Positions 27,282-35,548 of a stretch of DNA of 64,000 nucleotides are shown in pieces. Position 1 is the stretch's first letter. The number at the start of each line of letters is the position of its first letter. The position numbers were made by a program, and so were the translations under genes. The stretch is from Pseudocalidococcus sp964653145 (GTDB lineage: Bacteria; Cyanobacteriota; Cyanobacteriia; Thermosynechococcales; Thermosynechococcaceae). The notes beneath the pieces are model-generated. The model saw only the letters and a program-made list of their open reading frames with translations, searched no databases and was not told where the DNA came from. The stretch spans positions 189,424 through 253,423 of the forward strand of contig CAZZCG010000002.1 in NCBI GenBank assembly GCA_964653145.1, written 5' to 3'.

Positions 27282-28235
27282 TATCCTCGTCGAGGTGTTT
27301 CCTGCTTGGCATAGGTCCAAAAGGGCTACTTCCCAGGCCAGGCGGGGTTGAACATAATTTCTCAGATGTTGCCGCGTTGACTCCAAAACCTGTAGGGGAT
27401 AAAGGTGTCGGGATTGGTGCCAAAATTGCTGCTGCATCAAGTCCAAAAGCCAAATTTGACTATCCACATCCAAGTCCTGGCTTATGGTGCGGGCTAGTTC
27501 CAGGCTAGTATGCACTGCGAGGGGTGGGGTTAGGGTCAGGCAGGTTTGCCGCAGTTCTGAGGGAATGGTTTGCCACTGCTGCCAATGGCGAAGGGCCGCC
27601 CCTGGACTTCCCGCTGCTAGTTCAATCAACAGGGGAATCTCTAAGATTTCAGAGGCCCCAGTTTGGGTTAAGACCTGGGCGACCTGGGCCTGGGTTAAGC
27701 GATAAAAAGGGATACGCTGACAACGGGAAACAAGGGTCGGCAATAGGTCAGACTCCCGGGGGGCAATCAAAATAATCGTAGCCAGGCCAGGTTCCTCCAG
27801 GGTTTTTAAAAGCCCATTGGCCGCTGCTTCTGCCATGGTTTCTGCCTGATCAATGACAACGACAGAGCGGGGGGCTGTTAAGGGGGGGCGACTGAGAAAC
27901 CGACTAACTTGGCGGATTTGCTCCAAACGAATCTGGGGTCGGGTACGGGGCAGAGCCTGTCCTTGGGCCTGGAGTTCAGTGGCCGTCAACAGTTTCGTGT
28001 TTTGTAGGTAGGTCGGTTCCAGCCAGAGTAAATCCGGGTGATTCTCTAAGGATTGGGTTCGGGCTCCCAGTAAACACCGGATGAATTGACGGGCCGTTAA
28101 GGCACGACCAACCCCCGACGGCCCAACAAAGAAATAGGCAGGGGGCAGTCGTTGTTGAACTAAGGCCTGGGTAAGGAGTTCGCAGGCTGCTGTTTGCCCA
28201 ACAATGAGGCTGAAATCTGGGGATACCAATGACAT
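27270..28235 (-). CDS. holB: DNA polymerase III subunit delta' (clamp loader)
   Basis: 321 aa from ATG 28235. AAA+ clamp-loader subunit. The P-loop reads GPSGVGRA, with Arg where active ATPases have Lys, as expected for a delta' that does not hydrolyse ATP. VVVIDQAETMAEAAANGLLKTLEEP is the degenerate Walker B/sensor region and SRCQRIPFYRL follows. The four-cysteine zinc module of many delta' subunits is absent. Its start overlaps the end of tmk by 76 bp, so the two are translationally linked. Confidence 0.9.
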   Translation of the reverse strand: MSLVSPDFSLIVGQTAACELLTQALVQQRLPPAYFFVGPSGVGRALTARQFIRCLLGARTQSLENHPDLLWLEPTYLQNTKLLTATELQAQGQALPRTRPQIRLEQIRQVSRFLSRPPLTAPRSVVVIDQAETMAEAAANGLLKTLEEPGLATIILIAPRESDLLPTLVSRCQRIPFYRLTQAQVAQVLTQTGASEILEIPLLIELAAGSPGAALRHWQQWQTIPSELRQTCLTLTPPLAVHTSLELARTISQDLDVDSQIWLLDLMQQQFWHQSRHLYPLQVLESTRQHLRNYVQPRLAWEVALLDLCQAGNTSTRILAG

Positions 28236-28900
28236 AGGGCATCTCCTAACACCGATTGGATGGCTGCTGTTACGGTAGTCGGCTCGCAATTGGCATCAAT
28301 CCGAACCCCCTGGGCTTGGATCACACGCTGGGCAAATCCCTGGTGCACCCGTTGATGAAACGCCAGAGTGGCCTGTTCCATGCGATCTTGATGGCCCGAG
28401 CGAATTTGAGCCCGGTTTAGGCCGGTGAGGGGATCGACATCAAACCAGAGGGTTAAATCCGGTTTTCGCCCCCCCGTAGCAATCTGAGCCAAGGTCTCGA
28501 TCATCCCTAAGTCCAGGCCCCGTCCAAATCCCTGATAGGCCAAGGTTGAATCCGTAAACCGATCACACAGGACTAAACCGCCGGCCTGGAGATGGGGCTC
28601 GATGCGCTCGGCGATGTGTTGGGCCCGATCCGCAGCATAAAGAAGAAGTTCACAGGTGGGGGCAATGGCAGCAGGGCTATGGAGCAAAAGATGCCGGAGT
28701 TTCTGGCCCAGCTCTGTACCGCCAGGTTCGCGGGTAACTAAAATCGGTGGTTGTAGGTTGGGTAATTGCGCCTGCAGGGCCTCAGCCCAGCCACAGTCTG
28801 TCAACCAGGCCAAGACTTCTCGTAATTGGGTTGTTTTACCGGCCCCTTCACCCCCTTCAAAGACGACAAATCGCCCACACCCGGTTTGGGAATCGGTCAC
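28160..28900 (-). CDS. tmk: Thymidylate kinase
   Basis: 246 aa; dTMP + ATP to dTDP. P-loop FEGGEGAGKTTQLREVLAWL, TREPGGTELGQKLR, and DRFTDSTLAYQGFGRGLD are diagnostic. GTG start at 28900; an in-frame stop lies just upstream. The protein is about 25-30 residues longer than usual. The extra tail (CHWYPQISASLL...) is encoded inside the beginning of holB, a sign of overlap growth. The tmk-holB pair is common in bacteria. Confidence 0.94.
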   Translation of the reverse strand: MTDSQTGCGRFVVFEGGEGAGKTTQLREVLAWLTDCGWAEALQAQLPNLQPPILVTREPGGTELGQKLRHLLLHSPAAIAPTCELLLYAADRAQHIAERIEPHLQAGGLVLCDRFTDSTLAYQGFGRGLDLGMIETLAQIATGGRKPDLTLWFDVDPLTGLNRAQIRSGHQDRMEQATLAFHQRVHQGFAQRVIQAQGVRIDANCEPTTVTAAIQSVLGDALCHWYPQISASLLGKQQPANSLPRP

Positions 28901-29224
28901 CTTAACACCTCATGGTTCATTCCCCTTGATGATATAAGCATTTTTGCCAAAACAAAGATACTCCAAACTCTTATTAATAGTGGGTTCCAGGACTTTGGGA
29001 TTGAATGCATAGGCCTAATGACCATGCAGCCGGGCCTGGGAAGCAAACCGCAACGGGAAAAGCTATATCTATCGGCTTGCCCAATTCCCAGGAACTCAAT
29101 CTCGGCCCTGAACATCTCTTTGGCATGGACGGGGAGCAAATCTTTAGGTTTTTTAAAGGTTGCTGCTCCATCCCATCCTGGACAAAGCGTTATCCTAGCC
29201 ATGAACTAGTGGGTTTACAGAGTT
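28901..29224. other. 324-bp divergent region between tmk and the deacetylase gene
   Basis: No credible gene: open frames here lack family resemblance and overlap tmk antisense. It should contain both divergent promoters. No regulator site was recognised. Confidence 0.4.
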
Positions 29225-30112
29225 ATGCGTCCATTTCGGCTCTGGTTGTTTGCTTTCCTCATGATTCTGGCCTTTAGTCTGAGCTTTTTGGGCCTGGTGG
29301 GGAACCCCTCGCGAGTCTTTTCACCCCAGGCCTGGAGGGCAGCTCCTGTTCATGCCGTGGAAGCAACCGGAACTAAGTTGGAGTTTCTGCCGCCAACGGA
29401 GTATCGGGGAAAGACCGTTTCCCAGGTAAAAATACCCTCTGGACAAAAACTAATTGCCTTAACCTTTGATGACGGTCCCTGGGGCAAAACAACCCAAGAT
29501 GTCCTGAAAATTTTGGCGGATTCTAAGGTCAAGGCCACCTTTTTCTGGATTGGCTCGCATCTGCAGCGTTATCCGGATGTGGGGCGCCAAGTGGTACAAG
29601 CGGGTCATGCCATTGCGAATCACACCTGGAGCCATGGCTACAAGCCGGTCAGTGAGGAGGTTGCAAAGTCAGAAATTGAAAACACTTCTTACCTGATTGC
29701 CAAAACCACGGGGGTACAAACGCGGTTGTTTCGTCCGCCGGGGGGGATTTTAGACAATGGCTTGGTGGCCTATGCTCAAAAGAAAACCTATGGGACGGTG
29801 ATGTGGAACGTGGATCCCCAGGATACGGCCGCAAAAATTTCGGCGGATCAAATCACGCAACGGGTATTGTCCCAGGCCAAGGCGGGTGGAATTGTCCTCC
29901 TCCATGATGGCGGCGGCGATCGGCGGGCAACGGTGACAGCATTACCCACCATCATTCGCAAACTCCAGGCCCAGGGGTTTAAATTCGTCACTATCCCAGA
30001 ACTGCTCCAGGCCTCCATCACCCGCGTACCCCCACCCCCACAACCAACTCCTGTCCCCAGCCCCGAAGTGCCAATGCCCGAAGTGCTAGAAACTTGGCCC
30101 AGCAGCTTTTAA
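29225..30112 (+). CDS. Exported polysaccharide deacetylase (NodB family)
   Basis: 295 aa. An N-terminal hydrophobic segment (about 5-25) acts as signal or anchor, and the rest is periplasmic. TFDDGPWGK, NHTWSHGY, RPPGGILDNG, WNVDPQD and LLHDGGGDRR give a complete, metal-dependent NodB active site. It shares domain layout with the NodB part of the 14700-17153 fusion (both have IP/LPS.xK preceding ALTFDDGP). The C-terminus is a Pro-rich tail (VPPPPQPTPVPSPEVP). Likely substrate is peptidoglycan or another GlcNAc polymer. Confidence 0.9.
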   Translation: MRPFRLWLFAFLMILAFSLSFLGLVGNPSRVFSPQAWRAAPVHAVEATGTKLEFLPPTEYRGKTVSQVKIPSGQKLIALTFDDGPWGKTTQDVLKILADSKVKATFFWIGSHLQRYPDVGRQVVQAGHAIANHTWSHGYKPVSEEVAKSEIENTSYLIAKTTGVQTRLFRPPGGILDNGLVAYAQKKTYGTVMWNVDPQDTAAKISADQITQRVLSQAKAGGIVLLHDGGGDRRATVTALPTIIRKLQAQGFKFVTIPELLQASITRVPPPPQPTPVPSPEVPMPEVLETWPSSF

Positions 30113-30169
30113 GTAACGCCAGGAGCAAACGTTAATCTGTTGAGGCCTGGAATGTCCTTAAAAAATCAC

Positions 30170-31336
30170 TTATATGACTGGAGCTAAACCCAGGGTTGCT
30201 TCCGCATCTGCAAGAATCATGTCCATCAAAAGCTTTTGGGTATAGCGGCAGTGGAGGGTTTCTGTGGAACGAAAGGAGCCATTTTCCCAATACTTGTTAC
30301 TGGGAGCCCCACCACCACACATATCAAAGTAATCACAGCTGGCCTGGCATGCCTGAACCCCCGCTTGGATATCTCTATAAATGGTTTGGAATTTTGGGGT
30401 GTGGCAAACCGACTCAAAGGAATCTGTTTTGACATTTCCTAGGATAAATCGCCCATAGTCAGAACTGGTCATCCCCAGCAATTCCGGGGAATAGGTGGCA
30501 AAATCCCCATTCACATCAATATTGACCATGGCAAAGGGGGTACAGAGTTGATTCCGACCAAGGCGTTTGCTGGTGTAAAGAAATTCACTAATCCGGTCAA
30601 ATTCCCGAACCTTGAGCTGGCCTTGGGTTTGCTTCGTCAGTTCCCAAAAGGTTTGCATAAACTCCCGGTAGAGGGATTCGGTGTGATTTTCCAGGCTGGA
30701 TGTGGCGTGGGCCCCCTCAATTTCCTCCAGGTTAAAGCCAATGTTGTGGATGCCCTCTTGCCAAAAAAAATCAAACAGGGCCTGGGGGTGCTGCAATGCC
30801 TCTCGGGTTAACACCGTAATCGTGTGGAAGTGAATTTGATTGGCCTGGAGGAGGCGAATTCCCCGAAGTGTTGCTTGGTGGGTTCCCAGGCCCGTGCGGG
30901 TTTGGCGATAGCGATCATGGAGAAATGCGGGCCCATCAATGCTGACCCCCACAGACAGTTGCACCTCCTTAAACAGATCACACCAGGCCTGGGAAATCAA
31001 CGTGCCATTGGTCTGGAGGGCGTGGGTAATTAAACAGTCCACCTGGGGAAACTGAGACTGAACCTGGGCAATTTTGGCAAAAGCGGCCTGATAAACGGAT
31101 ATTGGGACGGAAAGGGGCTCTCCAGCATGCCAACAGACGGTAAAGTGCTTTCCACAAAACCGACTACTGAGCAAATTACGGAAAATGGGCTCAATCAAGT
31201 CGAGGTTGATGACCTGGCGGGATGTCCGGTCGGGCAGGTAGCAGTAGTGACAATCAATGTTACAAAACGGGGTTGGCTGAATAATCACCAATCGAAATGG
31301 GCCAAAGGTTGCCAATTCCGCTTCAGGGAGATGCAT
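30170..31336 (-). CDS. grrM: Radical SAM/SPASM peptide maturase, GrrM-like (cyclophane-forming RiPP enzyme)
   Basis: 388 aa. The radical SAM cluster site is C25-x3-C29-x2-C32 (CNIDCHYCYL). CWHAGEPL and the THALQTNGTL/SVSIDGP-type strands (VGVSIDGPAFLHDRYR) complete the barrel. The C-terminal SPASM region has CTPF, CQASCDYFDMCGG and a late Cys, ligands for two auxiliary clusters. The overall pattern fits the GrrM family, which crosslinks an aromatic ring to a nearby residue in Gly-rich-repeat precursors. It follows the precursor gene by 67 bp on the same strand. Family assignment is from memory. No transporter or protease is adjacent. Confidence 0.82.
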   Translation of the reverse strand: MHLPEAELATFGPFRLVIIQPTPFCNIDCHYCYLPDRTSRQVINLDLIEPIFRNLLSSRFCGKHFTVCWHAGEPLSVPISVYQAAFAKIAQVQSQFPQVDCLITHALQTNGTLISQAWCDLFKEVQLSVGVSIDGPAFLHDRYRQTRTGLGTHQATLRGIRLLQANQIHFHTITVLTREALQHPQALFDFFWQEGIHNIGFNLEEIEGAHATSSLENHTESLYREFMQTFWELTKQTQGQLKVREFDRISEFLYTSKRLGRNQLCTPFAMVNIDVNGDFATYSPELLGMTSSDYGRFILGNVKTDSFESVCHTPKFQTIYRDIQAGVQACQASCDYFDMCGGGAPSNKYWENGSFRSTETLHCRYTQKLLMDMILADAEATLGLAPVI

Positions 31337-31403
31337 GTTGCCGTCACTGCTTCAATGGATATTTTTCACGGTTGACCGCCAGTTCAGGCCGACTCAGCAG
31401 GCA

Positions 31404-31694
31404 CTAATTACTGAAATCGCTCCAAATATCTTCCCAGTAGGCCCCATCATTGAAATTGATCCAAACATCTTCCCAAAGCTGGGCCAGTAAGGTTTCAGAG
31501 TTGGCTGCCGGGGTGATCGGGGTAAAGTCTTCTTTGATCGGTTCTAAGCGCTCCCGCACGGCCGCCAAGCGTTGAGTTATGGGGGAATCTGGCGGGGCCT
31601 GGGTTTTGGCTTGAGCTGGTTGGGCTGCGGCCAGGGCTAAAAGTGAGAGTAAGCTAGCTGTTCCATGGGTCACCCCTTTCGTATCCTTAGGCAT
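31404..31694 (-). CDS. Candidate RiPP precursor for the GrrM-like enzyme (GrrA-like, short aromatic core)
   Basis: 96 aa from ATG 31694 (TTG 31706 or GTG 31673 are alternatives). A hydrophobic, signal-like stretch (about 13-29, ending AQA) is followed by a helical leader ITQRLAAVRERLEPI that resembles GrrA leaders. The C-terminus is an acidic, aromatic core: WEDVWIN-FND (74-83) then WEDI-WSD-FSN (87-96), an imperfect repeat made of Trp/Phe-x-Asn/Asp triplets. Typical GrrA proteins instead have long Gly-rich repeats. The triplets fit three-residue cyclophane substrates. Precursor status is inferred from position, leader and core. Confidence 0.7.
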   Translation of the reverse strand: MPKDTKGVTHGTASLLSLLALAAAQPAQAKTQAPPDSPITQRLAAVRERLEPIKEDFTPITPAANSETLLAQLWEDVWINFNDGAYWEDIWSDFSN

Positions 31695-31739
31695 GGCAGG
31701 CCGCAATCCGTTCTGACTGGAAATGAATCACCCCTTACT

Positions 31740-31767
31740 ATATATCAGATCGCCCGATAAATCAGAT
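31740..31767. promoter_or_regulatory. Direct repeat upstream of the RiPP precursor gene, possible operator
   Basis: ATATATCAGAT (31740-31750) and ATAAATCAGAT (31757-31767) differ at one base and are 17 bp apart start to start, 46-73 bp upstream of the precursor ATG. On the minus strand TATATA within the proximal copy could be the -10 box, so a protein bound here could control the pair. Confidence 0.4.
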
Positions 31768-31853
31768 TGCTGCGACGCCTTGAGGGATTTGCGGTTTATG
31801 CCAAAGGACTCAGCTAAGATTCTGGAGGGTGGCTGTGTTTCGGAGGGGTGGTG

Positions 31854-32192
31854 ATGGAGGCACAAGAACAACTGCAGGAACTCAATCCTGATCTGAACCA
31901 ACTCAGTCAACTGGCCCTGTCTTTAGCGGATGAGTATGACGGCGACTGCCAAAAATTACTCCAACTGCTAAGGGTTCTTGAGTATTTACATCGGCATATT
32001 CGCGACACGACCTTCCAGAATGCCTTTCCTAAAAATCGCCAGGCCCTTTATAAACTCCTACGCACCATTGAGAGTGAGCGCGGCTGGCCCTACATTCCGG
32101 TGATGCCCTTAAGGGACTTTATGGAACATCTCAGGACAGATTTGGCAGAGACCCCTGAGGGTTCGGAACTAACTTCCTCGGAAGAGAACTAA
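31854..32192 (+). CDS. Conserved small helical protein, function unknown
   Basis: 112 aa from ATG 31854, preceded by GGAGG at 31842-31846. Acidic at both ends, with a helical middle (LLRVLEYLHRHIRD...NRQALYKLLRTIE) and no membrane segment or known motif. It lies divergently from the RiPP precursor and 95 bp before pixD on the same strand. A link to either is not shown. Confidence 0.6.
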   Translation: MEAQEQLQELNPDLNQLSQLALSLADEYDGDCQKLLQLLRVLEYLHRHIRDTTFQNAFPKNRQALYKLLRTIESERGWPYIPVMPLRDFMEHLRTDLAETPEGSELTSSEEN

Positions 32193-32287
32193 GGAACCGG
32201 AAAAACTTAGACTAGAATTTTCCCCCAGGCCAGCAACGTGTAAAACTGGAAAAGGACGAAAATTCACCGCATCCAGGAGCAGGGGAA

Positions 32288-32713
32288 ATGAGTTTGCATC
32301 GGCTGTTGTATCTAAGTACGGCGCGCCCCGATTTAGCCTACCCAGACCTGCGGGACATCATGGCTAAGTCGGAAGTGAACAATACTCGGGATGGGATTAC
32401 GGGAATTCTCTGCTTCGGTAATGATCGCTTCGTCCAGGCCTTGGAAGGACACCGAAAAATGATCAGCGAAACCTATGCCCGGATTTTGAATGATCCCCGC
32501 CATACCGATCCAGAATTGGTGGCCTTCAATCCGATTGATTGTCGGGCTTTTACAAAGTGGTCAATGCGTTTAATTCAGTGGGATATCAATGAGCCCGCCG
32601 CCATTCGCGACATTCGGATGAAATATTGCTCCAGTGCCCTTTTTGATCCCTCAACCATGAACGCTCAGCAATGCCTCAGTTTGCTTATGGATATGCATGC
32701 CCTCCAAGGCTGA
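32288..32713 (+). CDS. pixD: BLUF-domain blue-light sensor, PixD type
   Basis: 141 aa single-domain FAD photoreceptor. Key residues are at canonical positions: Tyr8 (LLYLS), Asn31/Asn32, Gln50 (FVQALEG), Trp91 and Met93 (KWSM). After the BLUF fold there is the short C-terminal helical extension typical of PixD decamers. In Synechocystis PixD controls phototaxis through the response-regulator-like PixE; T. elongatus Tll0078 is very similar. No pixE-like gene is next to it here. Confidence 0.93.
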   Translation: MSLHRLLYLSTARPDLAYPDLRDIMAKSEVNNTRDGITGILCFGNDRFVQALEGHRKMISETYARILNDPRHTDPELVAFNPIDCRAFTKWSMRLIQWDINEPAAIRDIRMKYCSSALFDPSTMNAQQCLSLLMDMHALQG

Positions 32714-32781
32714 GGGAAAGTTAGAACTTAGGGATCAGGGCTGATGCAGGATCACTCAGGTTATTTGCAAAGGGAAAAAGT

Positions 32782-33321
32782 ATGTCATTAGCCTCCATTG
32801 CCATTCCCAGTTTACTGAAGCTACCCAACCAAACCTGGCGCACGGAATTCAAAGTTATTTTGCCGGAGTTTGTCAGTTTAACCCCGATTCAAGGCTGGCT
32901 CACGGTTCAGCACCAGGGCACCTACTTGCGGGTATCCACGGAGGCCAAAACCATTATTACCCTCCCCTGTGATCGATGTTTGCAGCAGTTTAACCATCGC
33001 CTAACCTGTGGGGTGGAAGAATTAATCTGGTTAGAGAGTGAGGATATTGAGGACGATGGCTTTGGAAATCGTCATGAATTAGATTTACTGGAGCGACTGC
33101 CGGCCCAGGGGGAGTTTGATTCCCAGGATTGGCTCTATCAGCAGTTGTGTTTGAGTTTGCGCCATCCGCAAATTTGTCAGGTTGATTGCCGGGGCCTGGT
33201 GGGAGCTAGCTCGGGGAAACCGGAAGCACTAGAAAACAAGACAGCAGAGCAAGCGGATTCGCAACCTTTGGATCACCGCTGGGCAAGTTTGGTGGCCTTG
33301 AAGGAAAAGCTGGAGGGATAG
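32782..33321 (+). CDS. DUF177 (YceD-like) protein
   Basis: 179 aa. The CDRCLQQF motif and later CQVDCRGL are the conserved cysteine pairs of the YceD/DUF177 family, which in many bacteria precedes rpmF and has been linked to 23S rRNA or large-subunit biogenesis. Here it precedes the Ycf46 gene by 9 bp, so the two are one operon. Function in cyanobacteria is uncertain. Confidence 0.85.
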   Translation: MSLASIAIPSLLKLPNQTWRTEFKVILPEFVSLTPIQGWLTVQHQGTYLRVSTEAKTIITLPCDRCLQQFNHRLTCGVEELIWLESEDIEDDGFGNRHELDLLERLPAQGEFDSQDWLYQQLCLSLRHPQICQVDCRGLVGASSGKPEALENKTAEQADSQPLDHRWASLVALKEKLEG

Positions 33322-33330
33322 GGGTAATCT

Positions 33331-34830
33331 ATGGGGTTTCCACAGGATTTGGATTTACTTTTACGGGCCCGATATCCTCTGATCTTTATTCCCACCGGTG
33401 AGGAAGAACGCCTTGAAACTATCCTCCAAGGCCTCCAACCCCAACGGGCTATCTATATTTGGGATTTTGTCGATGGCTACCAGGGAAATCCCAATGATGC
33501 CGGGTTTGGTAAACGGAATCCTCTCCAGGCCCTGGAATTTGTTGAAAAACTGCCCCCCACTGCCCCAGCCATCCTGGTTTTGCGGGATTTTCAACGGTTT
33601 TTAGAGGATGTCGCGATTTCTCGGAAGTTACGCAATCTTAGCCGCCGCCTCAAGTCCCAGCCCAAATCTCTGTTGATTGTCTCAGCCAATTTAGTTATTC
33701 CCAACGAACTGGCGGATGCAATTACGGTCTTGGAGTTTCCCCTGCCCAGTCCCACCGAAATTGAAACGGAAATTAAAACCCTCTGGCAGCAACTCCAACA
33801 ACCCCTACCGGAGATGGGTCTGGATCCCCTGGTGCGGGCTTGCCAAGGCTTAACCCTCGAACGCATTCGGCGAGTTTTAGGTCAGGCCATTGCCAAACAT
33901 AATTCCCTTGGCCTGGAGGATGTGGATTTAATTCTGGCGGAAAAACGGCAAATTCTCCAACAAACTCAGATCCTCGACTATTCCCCTGCGACCGAAACTT
34001 TGGCAGACATTGGGGGCCTGGAAAATCTCAAGGATTGGCTACTTCGGCGGGGTGGGGCCTTTTCCGAACGGGCACGTCAATATGGTTTACCCTATCCTCG
34101 CGGACTTTTGCTGGCAGGCATTCAAGGTACGGGTAAATCCCTCACAGCTAAAGTCATTGCCCACCAATGGCAGCTTCCCCTGTTGCGGTTGGATGTGGGA
34201 CGCCTGTTTGCCGGCCTGGTGGGGGAATCGGAATCTCGAACCCGACAAATGATCCAAATTGCCGAAGCCTTGGCCCCCTGTGTTCTCTGGATTGATGAAA
34301 TTGATAAGGCCTTCATGGGGGTGGACGGTCGCGGCGATGCGGGCACCAGTAGTCGGGTGTTTGGCACGTTTATTACTTGGATGGCAGAGAAAACTTCCCC
34401 GGTGTTTGTGGTGGCCACGGCGAATAATATTCAAACCCTACCCCCTGAACTGTTGCGTAAAGGCCGGTTTGATGAGATTTTCTTTGTGGGTCTGCCAACA
34501 ACTGAAGAACGGGAGGCCATTTTCCAGGTTCACCTCCATCGCCTCCGTCCCCAAACCATCCGCCATTACGACCTAAAACGTCTGGCCTATGAAACCCCAG
34601 ATTTTTCCGGGGCCGAAATTGAGCAATGTATTATCGAGGCCATGCACATTGGCTTTAGCCAAGACCGGGATTTTTCCACTGAGGATATTCTCACCGCCGC
34701 CAGTGAAATTGTCCCGCTTGCTCGCACGGCATCCGAACAAGTTCATCATCTCCAGGCCTGGGCTGCGGCTGGTAAAGCCAGATCCGCCTCGCGCTTTGGT
34801 TTAGGGTTGCCAAAATCCCATCCTGTCTAA
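33331..34830 (+). CDS. ycf46: AAA-family ATPase Ycf46
   Basis: 499 aa. The N-terminal domain (about 1-220) lacks an active P-loop. The AAA core has GIQGTGKSLTAK (Walker A), LWIDEIDKAF (Walker B), a sensor VATANN and LPPELLRKGRFDEIFF with the Arg fingers. These match Ycf46, conserved in cyanobacteria and red-algal plastids and implicated in inorganic-carbon use or photosynthesis regulation in Synechocystis. The true substrate is unknown. Confidence 0.9.
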   Translation: MGFPQDLDLLLRARYPLIFIPTGEEERLETILQGLQPQRAIYIWDFVDGYQGNPNDAGFGKRNPLQALEFVEKLPPTAPAILVLRDFQRFLEDVAISRKLRNLSRRLKSQPKSLLIVSANLVIPNELADAITVLEFPLPSPTEIETEIKTLWQQLQQPLPEMGLDPLVRACQGLTLERIRRVLGQAIAKHNSLGLEDVDLILAEKRQILQQTQILDYSPATETLADIGGLENLKDWLLRRGGAFSERARQYGLPYPRGLLLAGIQGTGKSLTAKVIAHQWQLPLLRLDVGRLFAGLVGESESRTRQMIQIAEALAPCVLWIDEIDKAFMGVDGRGDAGTSSRVFGTFITWMAEKTSPVFVVATANNIQTLPPELLRKGRFDEIFFVGLPTTEEREAIFQVHLHRLRPQTIRHYDLKRLAYETPDFSGAEIEQCIIEAMHIGFSQDRDFSTEDILTAASEIVPLARTASEQVHHLQAWAAAGKARSASRFGLGLPKSHPV

Positions 34831-35048
34831 TCAACCAAGGTGGTTATGGCCTGGGAATGGTGACAAAATCCGTTGATTCGCTGACAAGTCCTAGGGCAAT
34901 CTTGGCTTTTTAATTGATTCCTTTAAAATTCTTAATCGATCTACTGTATGATTCGTAGCAGTTTATCAGGCGTTAATTTGCTACAACGAAAACTGTATCT
35001 AAAGATGCATCGGTTAGTATGGTGGTCATGGTGTCCGGGGAAAAAGGT

Positions 35049-35510
35049 ATGTCGCAAAAAGTTTTAGTGTCCTATCCCAGTAAGGTGCCTGCCCGCCCCA
35101 GTGGTTTACGGAGTTCCTCCTATCAAGTGGCTGCTAGCCTCGGGGCCAGTTTTCGTTACGCCTGGGCTGGAATTCAGTATGCCTTTACAACCCAACGCAA
35201 CTTCCGCATTCACACCTGTGTTGGGGCCATTGCCATCACCCTCGGGAGTGCCCTCCACCTGCCCTTGGCGGAACTTGCGATAATTGTCGTCACCATTGGC
35301 TTAGTCATGGCCCTGGAGTTGGTCAATACAGCTCTGGAGTCGGTGGTAGATTTAACCATTGATAGCCATTACCATGAATTAGCTAAAATTGCTAAGGACT
35401 GTGCTGCGGGTGCTGTGATGGTCAGTGCGATTATGGCGGCGGTGGTTGCGGCTTTGTTACTCTTGCCACCATTGTTTGCCCTAGTGTTTCCCGGTGGCCA
35501 CTGGAGTTGA
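35049..35510 (+). CDS. dgkA: Diacylglycerol kinase family membrane protein (DgkA type)
   Basis: 153 aa from ATG 35049; an in-frame ATG at 35019 is the alternative. Small integral membrane kinase with three helices. The family signature MALELVNTALESVVDL and AKIAKDCAAGAVMV carries the catalytic Glu and the metal site. The substrate may be diacylglycerol or undecaprenol. trpG/pabA starts 38 bp later. Confidence 0.88.
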   Translation: MSQKVLVSYPSKVPARPSGLRSSSYQVAASLGASFRYAWAGIQYAFTTQRNFRIHTCVGAIAITLGSALHLPLAELAIIVVTIGLVMALELVNTALESVVDLTIDSHYHELAKIAKDCAAGAVMVSAIMAAVVAALLLLPPLFALVFPGGHWS

Positions 35511-35548
35511 GGCTTTAAAATAGTAAGTTCTTTGTTTGGGGATGGCCT

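Noticed and set aside
28826..29209. A 127-codon plus-strand open frame
   Set aside because: It begins antisense inside tmk and shows no domain; it is more likely promoter DNA.
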